A stretch of DNA of 64,000 nt from Bradyrhizobium cajani (GCF_009759665.1 NZ_WQNE01000025.1:62001-126000), one strand, 5' to 3'. Shown: positions 36,597 through 45,479, counted from the first letter of the stretch. Translations and numbers: made by a program. The notes: generated from the sequence alone by a model not told the origin.

Positions 36597-37796
36597 TCAA
36601 TTGCCTGCGAAATCATCGAACAGCACCCATCTGCTACCGTCGAAACGCGCCATCCTGGCCTTTCTCCAGCCGATCCGGTCCGTCGGGGTTACGTTGATCG
36701 TCAGGCCGGGCAGAAACGTCGGTAGCTGTACGCCTTGAATATTGGTGGCTTGCCTGATGAGATTTTCGCGCGACAGGTCGTCGCCGCACTTCTTCAGCAC
36801 CTCGACTATCATCTGGGCGGCCGCATAGGGGAAGATCGATTCCTGGATATCGTCGTTCGGTGCCCACTCCTTCATGAAGGCGCGATACTCCAGCATGCCG
36901 GCATCGTCGTCCCACATGGGATCCTCTGATGTCTTCAGCCAGAACGCACTGACGGCGCCCTTCGCTGCCGCAAGTCCTGCTGGACGCAAGACAGTCGATA
37001 TGTTGCTGACGCCGGACAACAGCACGTGCTGAACGTTCCAGCGAAGCTCATGCGCCTTGCGGATGGCCTGCGCGGCAAACCGTGCGTTGGAGGCATGAAA
37101 CAACGTATCCGCACCGGATGCCTTGAGCACCAGGACTTGTGAATCGACCGTGGGATCCATGATGTCGTAGGCGGCCTCTGCCACCACCATGGACAAAGCG
37201 CGTGATCCCAGAGCAGCCTTGAAGCCGTCCAAATTGCCCTTCCCGAGATCGTCGTTCTGATAGATCACGGCGACCTTCGCGTCGGGCTTGGACTTCAGCA
37301 GATATTCGGCGTAGATCCTGGTCTCGACAGGCTGCGGCATCATGAACGTGGTCGTCCACGGCAGGTTCTGGGGGTCATCGAGCTTCGGCGTGCTGGCGAG
37401 CACGAGGATTTGCGGCACGGCCTTGGCGTTGAGGTATTTCGCGATCGCGAGATTGGTCGGCGTTCCGACTGATCCAACGATCGCAAGAACATCATCGTCT
37501 TCCACGAGCTTCCGGGTCTGCTGCACCGTCTTCCCCGGCGAGAACGCATCATCGAGCGAAATGAGTGTGACCTTGCGGCCGTTAATGCCGCCCGCCGCGT
37601 TTATCTTGTTGAGATAGGCCGCCTCCACCCGGCCGAACCGGCTGAGCGAGGACAGCGGGCCGCTGTATGGCATGGTCTGGCCGAGCTTGATCTCGGTATC
37701 GGTAACACCGGGGCCATATTTCTTGTCGGCCGCTGTCGCTGGCAATAGGCCGATGATCGAGAGGCTCAACGCGACAAGGATTAAGGGCCGGGTCAT
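36597..37796 (-). CDS. ABC transporter substrate-binding protein, branched-chain amino acid type
   Basis: The 399-residue protein has a signal peptide (1-22, ATAAD) and the Peripla_BP_6 signature: VTDTEIKLGQTMPYSGPLS, INAAGGINGRKVTLISLDD, VGSVGTPTNLAIAKYLN and VAVIYQNDDLGKGNL. Members bind amino acids, amides or aromatic acids. No permease or ATPase genes are adjacent, so it is an orphan. It pairs with a monooxygenase downstream and a divergent winged-helix regulator upstream. ATG follows AAGG. Confidence 0.92.
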   Translation of the reverse strand: MTRPLILVALSLSIIGLLPATAADKKYGPGVTDTEIKLGQTMPYSGPLSSLSRFGRVEAAYLNKINAAGGINGRKVTLISLDDAFSPGKTVQQTRKLVEDDDVLAIVGSVGTPTNLAIAKYLNAKAVPQILVLASTPKLDDPQNLPWTTTFMMPQPVETRIYAEYLLKSKPDAKVAVIYQNDDLGKGNLDGFKAALGSRALSMVVAEAAYDIMDPTVDSQVLVLKASGADTLFHASNARFAAQAIRKAHELRWNVQHVLLSGVSNISTVLRPAGLAAAKGAVSAFWLKTSEDPMWDDDAGMLEYRAFMKEWAPNDDIQESIFPYAAAQMIVEVLKKCGDDLSRENLIRQATNIQGVQLPTFLPGLTINVTPTDRIGWRKARMARFDGSRWVLFDDFAGN

Positions 37797-37882
37797 GGAG
37801 GCATACCTTGTGTTGGCGGCTTCGACGGGTGCGTTTTACTATCCCGGGCTGCAAGATGATGCTGTACAATCGCGCCTGCGTC

Positions 37883-37909
37883 CCGAAACTGCGCCGAAAT
37901 TTTCCGAAA
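37883..37909. promoter_or_regulatory. Three CCGAAA direct repeats at 11- and 10-bp spacing
   Basis: CCGAAA occurs at 37883, 37894 and 37904 between the divergent binding-protein and regulator genes. The layout matches the ACGAAA array at 26899 upstream of the related regulator. It is 21 bases before the chosen regulator start and 87 bases from the binding-protein start. Confidence 0.6.
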
Positions 37910-37929
37910 GCAAGTTCCACGAGGCCGCC

Positions 37930-39525
37930 TTGTTGAAGTCATCGCAGCTTTCAATGGTTGTCGGCGACCGGACCGTGGATATGGCCCGTGAAACGTTGCG
38001 CGACGGACGTGGCGAAATCGTCCCGCTGCGTCCGCGCGCCTGGGCGGTGTTGCGGCTGCTTGCGGCACGGGCCGGGCAGCTGGTCGGCAAGGACGAGATC
38101 ATGGATAAGGTCTGGTCGGATTGCGAGGTCACGGAGGATTCCCTTGTCCAGGCCATCGGCGACATCAGACGCGCCCTGGGAGACGCCGGCCGGTCGGCCC
38201 TGAAGACACTTCCCCGCCGCGGCTACATGTTGATCGTCGATGAAGCGCCGATTGATACCCGCGCCGTTTATGACGAGACGCCGCGGCCATCCGATATCGA
38301 AGCGCCGCCGGCGTGTCGATCGATGCCGCATTTGTCTATCGTCGTCCTCCCATTCGCCAACATCGGCGGCGATCCCGCTCAGGAGTATTTCGTCGATGGC
38401 GTGACCGAGAGCCTGACGACGGATTTGTCGCGCATCGCCGGCTCGTTCGTGATCGGCCGCAACACTGCATTCACGTTCAAGGGAAAAGCCGTCGACGCCC
38501 GACGGATCGGCCGTGACCTGAACGTGCGCTACGTCCTGGAAGGCTCGGTGCAACGCGGCGGCAACCGTTTTCGCTTGAATGCGCAGCTGACCGACACCGA
38601 GACCGGAAGTCATGTATGGGCCGACCGTTTCGACAAGCCCGCGGCCGAACTTCTGGACATGCAGGACGAGATCGTGTCGCGGCTGGCCAACACCCTGAAT
38701 GCGGAGCTCATCGCTGCCGAAGCGCGACGCGCGGAACGATCTCCCCATCCGGACGCGATGGACCTGTACTTCCAAGGCAGAGCTCTCCAGAACAGGGGCG
38801 TAACACGCGCACTTCTGGCGCAGGCGAGAGATTTCTTCGCGCGATCCCTGGCGCTCGATCGCGGCAACATCGAAGCGGCGGTCGCCGCGGCTCAGGTCGA
38901 CGTGTCCGTGGGGTCAGCCTTTATGGCCGATGACGTCAACGTGCATTTCGACGCTGCGGAGACGGCCTTGAACAGTGTGCTGCTCCATGCCCCGAATCAT
39001 CCGAGAACCCACATGCTGCTCGGCGCGGTGCAGATTCAGACGAGCCGCATCGACAACGGTATCGCCCAATGCCGCCGCGCACTGGCGCTCGATCGAAATC
39101 TGGCCGATGCACACGGGTTCATCGGGCTTGGCAAGTATCAATCGGGCCGTAGCGAGGAAGTTGAGGGGCACATTCAGGAGGCGTTCCGGCTCTCCCCGCG
39201 GGATACACGCGCCTTTCTGTGGTACATGTTCGTCGGGCTGGCCAAGTTGAGCATTAATGCCGATCGCGAATCCCTCGACTGGTTTCGACGGAGCCTCGAA
39301 GCCAACCGAAACCATGCGCTGTCGCATTTTCACTTTGCGACCGCGCTGGCCTTGGTGGGCGATCTCAAGGAGGCGCGATCGATCGCGGAAGCAGGACTTG
39401 CCCTCGACCCCAACTTCACGATCCGCCGCTACCGCTTCAACGCCAAGGGCAACAATCCGATCTATCTCGCGCGACGCCAGCGCTACTTTGAGGGTTTGCG
39501 CCTCGCAGGCGTGCCGGAGGGTTGA
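37930..39525 (+). CDS. Cytoplasmic winged-helix regulator with TolB-like and TPR domains
   Basis: About 531 residues: winged helix (10-100: VPLRPRAWAVLRLLAARAGQ, DSLVQAIGDIRRALGD, KTLPRRGYMLIVDEA), TolB/FlgO-like domain (140-260: IVVLPFANIGGDPAQEYFVD, RYVLEGSVQRGGNRFRLNAQ) and TPRs (270-510). Unlike the relative at 26992 it has no membrane segment. TTG at 37930 after GAGG was chosen; the frame runs back over the divergent gene, and ATG at 37954 is possible. It probably controls itself and the binding-protein/monooxygenase operon. Confidence 0.88.
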   Translation: MLKSSQLSMVVGDRTVDMARETLRDGRGEIVPLRPRAWAVLRLLAARAGQLVGKDEIMDKVWSDCEVTEDSLVQAIGDIRRALGDAGRSALKTLPRRGYMLIVDEAPIDTRAVYDETPRPSDIEAPPACRSMPHLSIVVLPFANIGGDPAQEYFVDGVTESLTTDLSRIAGSFVIGRNTAFTFKGKAVDARRIGRDLNVRYVLEGSVQRGGNRFRLNAQLTDTETGSHVWADRFDKPAAELLDMQDEIVSRLANTLNAELIAAEARRAERSPHPDAMDLYFQGRALQNRGVTRALLAQARDFFARSLALDRGNIEAAVAAAQVDVSVGSAFMADDVNVHFDAAETALNSVLLHAPNHPRTHMLLGAVQIQTSRIDNGIAQCRRALALDRNLADAHGFIGLGKYQSGRSEEVEGHIQEAFRLSPRDTRAFLWYMFVGLAKLSINADRESLDWFRRSLEANRNHALSHFHFATALALVGDLKEARSIAEAGLALDPNFTIRRYRFNAKGNNPIYLARRQRYFEGLRLAGVPEG

Positions 39526-39538
39526 TTCGACGCAGAAT

Positions 39539-40045
39539 TCATCGGCTCAGGCGAACCAACACCTCGTCCACGCACGCGTCCAGGCTGCGATGGGCGGTAT
39601 CGATGACGAGGCGATCTCGATTCCAGTCGTCGTAGGCGCGGGCCGCGACGGCGTGCCAGTCGGGTAACTTCAGTCCCGCGACGTCGCTTGATCTCGTCTC
39701 AATTCTCCGGCGGTGCTCGGCAAGATCGCTGCACACGATTTCCAGCCAGATGATTTCGGCCGCGCCGCGTCGCGCCGCCGCTTCCCAACCGTCCCGCGCC
39801 GCGTGGCAGTCGTTGACACAGTCCGCGACGATGTCCTGGCCGAGGGCCAGATTGTCCGCGGCGATCGCCTGGGCTGCGCGATAGGTCCAATCGAAGAGAT
39901 CGCCCGGCGCCGTACCCGATGCCCAGATGGCCTGATCCATCGAGTCGATGCGCAGCCACATGGCGCCAGAACGCCCCGCCAGATGCCGCGCGATGCTCGA
40001 CTTGCCGACCCCCGGCAAGCCGGCCAATGCGATGAGTCTTGCCAT
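39539..40045 (-). CDS. P-loop AAA-type kinase-like protein
   Basis: The 168-residue protein opens MARLIALAGLPGVGKSSIA, a Walker A motif at residues 9-16, with IDSMDQA and a later WLEIVCSDLAEHRRRIETR that resembles the lid of small kinases. DUF-type AAA_33 kinases phosphorylate diverse small molecules; the substrate is unknown. ATG at 40045 was chosen at the P-loop strand; GAGAGAAG precedes it. It is convergent with the regulator and divergent from the GMC gene. Confidence 0.85.
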   Translation of the reverse strand: MARLIALAGLPGVGKSSIARHLAGRSGAMWLRIDSMDQAIWASGTAPGDLFDWTYRAAQAIAADNLALGQDIVADCVNDCHAARDGWEAAARRGAAEIIWLEIVCSDLAEHRRRIETRSSDVAGLKLPDWHAVAARAYDDWNRDRLVIDTAHRSLDACVDEVLVRLSR

Positions 40046-40209
40046 TGCCACTTCTCTCAAAACTGCGGGGTTTGATGTTAGCGCGGCTTCACCGGCGTTT
40101 CCATGCAAGCCCGCGTGCCCCTGCATGGCGCTCCGGCGTGCGCCGTGGCGTGACCTCACGATCAAACCACGCTACCTTCCCCGGGCAAGAACAAGAGGAA
40201 GCGTCGATC

Positions 40210-41907
40210 GTGTACGACTATATCATCGTGGGCGGCGGCTCGGCGGGGTCCGTGCTGGCCCACCGGCTCTCCGCAAAGAGCGCCAACAAGGTCCTCGTCT
40301 GCGAAGCCGGACAGGACACACCACCCGGCAACGAGCCGGCCGAGATCAGGGACAGCTATCCGGGCACGGCCTATTTCGATCCGCGCTTCCACTGGACCGA
40401 GCTCAAGGTCACGACCCAGATCGTCAGCCACAACAATCCGAACGAGGCGCGCCCGCCCTTGCGCAAGTACGAGCAGGCGCGCGTGCTCGGTGGCGGCTCG
40501 TCGATCAACGGCCAGATGGCCAATCGCGGCGCACCGACCGATTACGACGAATGGGACGCACGCGGCGCGGCAGGGTGGGGCTGGAGCGACGTGCTGCCCT
40601 TCTTCAGGAAGGTCGAGCGCGACCTCGATTTCGACGGACCGTACCACGGCAAGGACGGCCGTATCCCTGTCCGCCGAATCCCGCGGGAGCACTGGACACG
40701 GCATTCGCAGGCCTTCGCCGACGCCTTCCAGCAGGCCGGCCATCAATTCGTGCCGGACCAGAACGGCGAGTTCGTCGACGGTTATTTCCCGGTGACGCAC
40801 TCCAACCAGGCCGAGCAGCGCGTCTCGGCGGCCATGGGCTATCTCGATCGCGACACGCGCAAGCGCGCGAACCTCACGATCTCGACCAACACGCAGGTGA
40901 GGGAGCTGCTGTTCGAAGGTACGCAATGCGTCGGCGTGAAGGCTGTAGTCGACGGGCGGGAGCAGGAATTCCGGGGACGCGAGATCATTCTCTCCAGCGG
41001 CGCGATCCATTCGCCCGCGCATCTCTTGCGCGCCGGCATCGGCCCGGTCGGTCACCTCAAGGATTTGGGCATTCCCGTGCTGATGGGGCTGCAGGGCGTC
41101 GGCCAGCGCCTGATGGATCATCCCTCGATCTCGCTGTCGTCCTTTGTCCGCCGCGGCGCGCGCATGAACGAGCACACCCGCCGCCACATGCAGCTTGGCC
41201 TGCGCTACTCGTCCGGGCTCGAAGGGGTGCCGAAGGGCGACATGTTCGTCGTCGTCATCAGCAAGTCGGCCTGGCACGCGGTCGGCGCGCAGATCGGCTC
41301 GCTGCTGACCTTCGTCAACAAGACCTATTCGGAGACCGGGCAGGTCAAGCTTGCCTCGCGCGATCCCGCCGTGGAGCCGATCGTCGAGTTCAACCTGCTG
41401 TCCGACCGCCGCGACCTCGATCGCCTGATGAGCGGTTTCCGCAAGATGGCGGCGGTGCAGATGAGCGACGCCGTCAAGGCCGTGACGGACAAGCCGTTCC
41501 CGGCTGCCTATACCGACCGCGTGCGCAAGATCGGCGTGGTCAACACCAAGAACAGGATCCTCACCACCATCGCCGCGGCCTTGATGGACGGGCCGGCGGC
41601 GCTGCGCCACTACATGATCGACAATTTCGTGGTCGAAGGCTTCAGCTTCGACGACGTCATGAACGACGACGAGGCGCTCGAAGCCTTCGTGCGCAAGGCG
41701 ACCATCGGCGTGTGGCACGCCTCCTGCTCATGCCGCATGGGCCGGGCCGACGATCCGATGGCGGTGGTCGACAACCAGGGCCGCGTCAAGGGCGTGCAGG
41801 GTCTGCGCGTCGTCGACGCCTCGATCTTCCCGGTGGTGCCATGCGCCAACACCAACTTTCCGGTCCTGATGTCGGCAGAGAAGATCGCGGCAGCGATGAT
41901 GCAGTGA
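40210..41907 (+). CDS. GMC family FAD oxidoreductase (choline dehydrogenase-like)
   Basis: The 565-residue protein has YIIVGGGSAGSVLAHRLS at the N-terminus for FAD and RVLGGGSSINGQMANRGAP as the GMC signature. The C-terminal catalytic pair is in VWHASCSCRMG and CANTNFPVLMSAEK (His and Asn). Such enzymes oxidise alcohols, with choline, aryl alcohols or sugars as typical substrates. GTG at 40210 after GAGGAAG was chosen; an upstream reading lacks homology-like text. It appears to be a single-gene unit; an imperfect GC hairpin follows at about 41921-41963. Confidence 0.93.
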   Translation: MYDYIIVGGGSAGSVLAHRLSAKSANKVLVCEAGQDTPPGNEPAEIRDSYPGTAYFDPRFHWTELKVTTQIVSHNNPNEARPPLRKYEQARVLGGGSSINGQMANRGAPTDYDEWDARGAAGWGWSDVLPFFRKVERDLDFDGPYHGKDGRIPVRRIPREHWTRHSQAFADAFQQAGHQFVPDQNGEFVDGYFPVTHSNQAEQRVSAAMGYLDRDTRKRANLTISTNTQVRELLFEGTQCVGVKAVVDGREQEFRGREIILSSGAIHSPAHLLRAGIGPVGHLKDLGIPVLMGLQGVGQRLMDHPSISLSSFVRRGARMNEHTRRHMQLGLRYSSGLEGVPKGDMFVVVISKSAWHAVGAQIGSLLTFVNKTYSETGQVKLASRDPAVEPIVEFNLLSDRRDLDRLMSGFRKMAAVQMSDAVKAVTDKPFPAAYTDRVRKIGVVNTKNRILTTIAAALMDGPAALRHYMIDNFVVEGFSFDDVMNDDEALEAFVRKATIGVWHASCSCRMGRADDPMAVVDNQGRVKGVQGLRVVDASIFPVVPCANTNFPVLMSAEKIAAAMMQ

Positions 41908-41987
41908 ACCGCGGCGATTGTCCGGCCCGGCCGTCTGCCAGCAGCGTGGCGGACCGGGCCGCACGATTTGCCCGCAAGGCTGAGGGG

Positions 41988-42110
41988 TCACATCCGCCGC
42001 TTTGCGGCCTGCACTTCGACGAATTCGGCGTCGGGATGGCTGACGATGGTGGCGACCATGATGCCGCTGATGATCAGCGACCATGCGGTGTTCCAATAAA
42101 TCCAGAACAT
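41988..42110 (-). CDS. 40-residue single-pass membrane protein
   Basis: ATG at 42110 is preceded by GGAGG at seven bases, a strong ribosome site. The product (WNTAWSLIISGIMVATIVS core) has one hydrophobic helix and a charged C-terminal tail ending AAKRRM. It is convergent with the GMC gene. No family is recognised; a role as a small membrane regulator or subunit is possible but unproven. Confidence 0.62.
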   Translation of the reverse strand: MFWIYWNTAWSLIISGIMVATIVSHPDAEFVEVQAAKRRM

Positions 42111-42216
42111 GTGCCAGCCTCCGTTTCGACGTCCTCGGCCCGCGGGATCAGGGTAACGGCAAGATAGGGCTGCCGTTCCCGCGGTTGCGGCACGGCGAGT
42201 GGCGGGCGAAGCGCAG

Positions 42217-42393
42217 CTATTTCTTGTTGGTCGGCGGGGGCTTGCGATCGGTTTGACCGGTGTGGCGCTTTGCCACGACGTCCTCGTCGCGCCGGCCCTG
42301 GCGGGGGCGCTGCGGCGGCTTGGGCTGGCCGGCCTGGCCGCCATGCTTGCCGCCCATGTCGGGCGTGCCTTCGAGATCGTTTTCACGGGGCAT
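42217..42393 (-). CDS. 58-residue basic, disordered-looking small protein
   Basis: An ATG frame encodes a hydrophilic Gly/Pro/Lys/Arg/Gln-rich product (MPRENDLEGTPDMGGKHGGQ at the start, PPPTNKK at the end). Codon use has the G/C third-position bias of real genes here, but the ribosome site is weak. No hydrophobic core or family is recognised. It lies upstream of the 40-residue membrane protein in the same direction. Confidence 0.45.
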   Translation of the reverse strand: MPRENDLEGTPDMGGKHGGQAGQPKPPQRPRQGRRDEDVVAKRHTGQTDRKPPPTNKK

Positions 42394-42541
42394 GCCGGGT
42401 CAATGCGCTCGCACGGCATTGGTTCGCAATGGGGCGGCTGCTTTCGCCTGTGAACGAGTTCATAGGCGCGTCGCCGTTTGCAGTGCACGATCCTCGGCGC
42501 GCGGCGGCGCATCCCAATTTTCGACCGACGGATTTGCCCCG

Positions 42542-42679
42542 ATGCGAAAACGACTCGTCGCCTGGACCATCCTGACCTGCGTGCTCCTTGCGGTCGCGGT
42601 GTGGACCGTGCTCGGGCCGCCCCAATATGCATCCGGCCCGCATCTGCCCTCCCGCAACGTGACGGCGGCCGCGCGATAG
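42542..42679 (+). CDS. 45-residue single-pass membrane protein
   Basis: ATG at 42542 opens MRKRLVAWTILTCVLLAVAV, a basic start plus one hydrophobic helix, followed by a short Pro/Ser-rich tail. It could be membrane-anchored or a short secreted peptide. The ribosome site is weak, so support is compositional. It lies between divergent small genes and the lactonase-fold gene. Confidence 0.4.
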   Translation: MRKRLVAWTILTCVLLAVAVWTVLGPPQYASGPHLPSRNVTAAAR

Positions 42680-42804
42680 CCGCCCGCGCAACCGATGCAA
42701 TTTCGGCATCGATCGATCCCAACTGGAATTTGGTGCCGCGGCGCGCCCCCCGCTATTCTCGACGGCAATAATGACAAGGCCGCACCGGCTTTCAGGAGGA
42801 GACC

Positions 42805-43920
42805 ATGTTGAGACTGACACGCCGCGCCACGCCGGGCGCTGCGATCGCCACCACCCTCACCTTCCTCGCACTCGTGACTGGAGTCCGTGCCGGCATGGCC
42901 GAGACCTTCGCCTATGTCGGCAACGCCGACAGCAACAACATCAGCGTGTTCAAGATGGCCGAGAACGGCGAGATGACGCCGGTGCAGACCGCCGCCTTCA
43001 CCGGCGTCGACAAGCCCGGCTCCTCGACGCCGCTCGCGATCACGCCCGACAAGCGCGTGCTGATCGCCGGCGTGCGCTCGCAGCCCTTCCTCGCGGTGAG
43101 CTTTGCGATCGACCCCAGGACGGGCCAGCTCAGCCATGTCGGCAACGGCCCGCTCGCCGACAGCATGGCGAACATCGCCGTCGACCGTGGCGGAAAATTC
43201 CTGTTCAGCGCCTCCTATGGCGGCAACAAGGTCGCGCTGAATCCGCTTCAAGCCAACGGCGTCGCCGGTGAGCCGAAGCAGGTGATCCCGACCGGGCCGA
43301 ACGCGCACGCCTTCCTGCCCTCGCCCGACAACCGTTTCGTGTTCGCGACCAATCTCGGCTCCGATCAGATTCTGGCCTTCGCGTTCGACGCCACGGCCGG
43401 CACGCTGACGCCGAGCGATCCGCCGGCGATCAAGGTGCCGGAAAAGTCGGGGCCGCGGCACTTCGTGTTTCACCCGGGCGGCAAGTTCGTCTATCTCGTC
43501 CACGAGCTGAACGGCGACGTCGCGGCATTCAGCTATGAGGCCAAGAGCGGCGCCTGGACCGAGATCCAGCGCACCACCGCGCTGCCCGAAGGGTTTTCGG
43601 GAAAACCCTGGGCCGCCGACATCCACATCACCCCGGACGGCCGCTTCCTCTACGCCTCCGAGCGCACCACCAACACGCTCGCCGCCTACAAGGTCGACGC
43701 GGCCAGCGGCAAGCTGACCACGATCGGCAGCGTACCGACCGAGAAGCAGCCGCGCGGCTTCCACATCGATCCCACCGGGCGCTACCTCGCCGCCGTCGGC
43801 GAACTCTCCGACAGCATGACGGTCTATGCGATCGACCAGAGCAGCGGCGCGCTGGCCAAGCTGAAATCCTATCCGACCGGCAAGAAGCCGAACTGGGTGG
43901 AGTTCGTGAGCCTGCCGTGA
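42805..43920 (+). CDS. Secreted lactonase-family seven-bladed beta-propeller
   Basis: The 371-residue protein has a signal peptide (1-33, with an Arg-rich start and GMAET cut) and repeating propeller strands: FAYVGNADSNNISVFKM, PRHFVFHPGGKFVYLVHEL, HITPDGRFLYASERTTNTLA and GFHIDPTGRYLAAVGE. This is the 6-phosphogluconolactonase (YbhE-type) fold, but export argues against that cytoplasmic substrate; another lactone or a binding role is likely. ATG follows AGGAGGAG. Confidence 0.88.
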   Translation: MLRLTRRATPGAAIATTLTFLALVTGVRAGMAETFAYVGNADSNNISVFKMAENGEMTPVQTAAFTGVDKPGSSTPLAITPDKRVLIAGVRSQPFLAVSFAIDPRTGQLSHVGNGPLADSMANIAVDRGGKFLFSASYGGNKVALNPLQANGVAGEPKQVIPTGPNAHAFLPSPDNRFVFATNLGSDQILAFAFDATAGTLTPSDPPAIKVPEKSGPRHFVFHPGGKFVYLVHELNGDVAAFSYEAKSGAWTEIQRTTALPEGFSGKPWAADIHITPDGRFLYASERTTNTLAAYKVDAASGKLTTIGSVPTEKQPRGFHIDPTGRYLAAVGELSDSMTVYAIDQSSGALAKLKSYPTGKKPNWVEFVSLP

Positions 43921-43990
43921 GCGGCGCGCGGCCGGCCTACGTAATCATCCGTAATTTCGGAGGCCGGGCCTTCGCACATATCCTGGGGGC

Positions 43991-44161
43991 ATGGACCGTC
44001 AGATTGTCTTCAAGTGCCCCCAGACCGGCATGAATGTGCAGCATCGGCTTGGCGACGAGCCGGCCGATCGCACGCACGTCTCCGTGCCGTGCCCGGCCTG
44101 TACGCGCCTGCACCTGATCGATCGTTCCACCGGCAAGCTGCTCGGCGATCGCCGGGGTTGA
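43991..44161 (+). CDS. 56-residue zinc-ribbon-like protein
   Basis: This frame (MDRQIVFKCPQTGMNVQHRL at the start) has CPQTG and CPACTRLH, two metal-binding-type knuckles about 26 residues apart, and closes LLGDRRG. It resembles small zinc-ribbon proteins common near regulatory genes. The ATG sits just after a G run (CTGGGGGC). It is 70 bases after the propeller gene. Function is unknown. Confidence 0.6.
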   Translation: MDRQIVFKCPQTGMNVQHRLGDEPADRTHVSVPCPACTRLHLIDRSTGKLLGDRRG

Positions 44162-44317
44162 CCGGCCGCTCCCGGCCAGGTCCGGCGGGCAGCGAACCTG
44201 ATCTCCAATCCCGCGACTAATCAAGGACTTGCCGCGGTCGTGCGGCACCCCACCTTTGGACAAGGCTGCCATAGTCCGGGCGGCCGCCATCTGCTATCGA
44301 TTGGAGGCATAGCCCCC

Positions 44318-45220
44318 GTGGAATTTCCGATGCGTCATTTGCCCCGTGCCGTTGCTCGAAGCCTTTATCCCGCCGCCATCGCCGGCGCGCTCGTTCTCGG
44401 CCACACTCCGGCCGGCGCCGCCGAGGACGACGCCCCCAAGGGGCCGGCGGTCACGGTGCTGAAGGTGGCAAAGTCCTGTTTCTCCGACATCGTCGAGGCC
44501 ACCGGCACCATCATCGCGCGCGAGGAGACGTCGGTGCGGCCCGAGCGTCCCGGCCTGAAGGTGACGGAGGTGCTGGCGGAAGCCGGCGACACCACCACGG
44601 CCGGCCAGGTGCTGGCCCGCCTCGCGCTGCCCGAAGGCGGCACGCTTCAGGTCACGGCTCCCGTGGCGGGCGTGATCGCGACCTCGACGGCGCAGATCGG
44701 CGGACTGGCCTCGGCCAAGGGCGAGGCGCTGTTCACGATCGTGGCGCGCAGTGAATATGACCTCGTCGGCCTGGTGGCGACCAGCGACGTGAGGAAGCTC
44801 GCGGTCAACCAGACTGCGACCGTGCGCATCGCCGGCGCCGGCGATATCGACGGCAAGATCCGCCGAATCGGGCCGACCGTCCAGCCGAACATCCAGCAGG
44901 GCATGGTCTATATCGGCATCTCCTCGCAGAAGCGGCTGTTGCTGAATGCGAGCGGGCGCGCGCTGATCAAGACCGGGCAGAGCTGCAATGTCGCGGTGCC
45001 CCTCACGGCCGTGCAATATTCGTCGGCCGGCACCGTGGTGCAGATGATCCGCCGCAACCGCGTCGAGACCAAGCGTGTCGAGATCGGGCTGATGTCGGGC
45101 GGCAATATCGAGGTCCGCGACGGCCTCAACGAAGGTGACGTCGTCGTCGCCCGCGCCGGCGCGCTGCTGCGCGAGGGCGATCCGGTACGCCCGGTGATGG
45201 CCGCGGAGGCGGCGAAGTAG
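44318..45220 (+). CDS. Orphan RND-type periplasmic adaptor (HlyD/MFP family)
   Basis: The 300-residue protein has a signal peptide (cut near AGAAED) rather than a membrane anchor, a split lipoyl domain (RPGLKVTEVLAEAGDTTTAGQ, VTAPVAGVIATSTAQIGG) and beta-barrel and proximal domains. It shares the CFSD(I/L)V start with the adaptor at 14251. No pump gene adjoins it: palindromic repeats follow. GTG at 44318 follows GGAGG at ten bases; ATG at 44330 is the alternative. Confidence 0.85.
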   Translation: MEFPMRHLPRAVARSLYPAAIAGALVLGHTPAGAAEDDAPKGPAVTVLKVAKSCFSDIVEATGTIIAREETSVRPERPGLKVTEVLAEAGDTTTAGQVLARLALPEGGTLQVTAPVAGVIATSTAQIGGLASAKGEALFTIVARSEYDLVGLVATSDVRKLAVNQTATVRIAGAGDIDGKIRRIGPTVQPNIQQGMVYIGISSQKRLLLNASGRALIKTGQSCNVAVPLTAVQYSSAGTVVQMIRRNRVETKRVEIGLMSGGNIEVRDGLNEGDVVVARAGALLREGDPVRPVMAAEAAK

Positions 45221-45233
45221 CATCTCGCCGCGC

Positions 45234-45318
45234 TGTCATTGCAAGGAGCGAAGCGACGAAGCAATCCAGAGTCTTTCCGGGGAAAGACTCTGGATTGCTT
45301 CGCTGCGCTCGCAATGAC
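45234..45318. repeat. Long hairpin repeat with CAATCCAGAGTCTTTCC arms
   Basis: Nearly perfect inverted arms of about 40 bases run from GTCATTGCAAGGAGCGAAGC to GCTGCGCTCGCAATGAC, meeting at TTTCCGGGGAAA. It lies just after the orphan adaptor and would form a strong RNA hairpin. Confidence 0.85.
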
Positions 45319-45353
45319 GATGTGGAGGCAGATGTGCGCAACAACACGCGCAT

Positions 45354-45479
45354 CGTAGGGTGGGCAAAGCGACTTGTCCGCCATAGCTCGAAGAGCGACG
45401 GCGGAAGTGTACCCACGTCTTCTATCGGAATGCTGGAAAGATGGTGGGCGCGGCGCTTCGCGCCTTTGCCCACCCTACG
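45354..45479. repeat. Inverted repeat with CGTAGGGTGGGCAAAGCG arms
   Basis: Outer arms CGTAGGGTGGGCAAAGCG and CGCCTTTGCCCACCCTACG enclose about 90 bases. A different family from the preceding hairpin. Together they fill the gap before the pseudo-caspase stop. Confidence 0.82.

Noticed and set aside
37672..37929. Longer N-terminus for the winged-helix regulator at 37930
   Set aside because: It would overlap the divergent binding-protein gene, run through the CCGAAA array, and add text unlike a winged helix.
40162..41718. 518-codon open frame opposite the GMC gene
   Set aside because: Shadow; the plus strand has both GMC signatures and the active-site residues.
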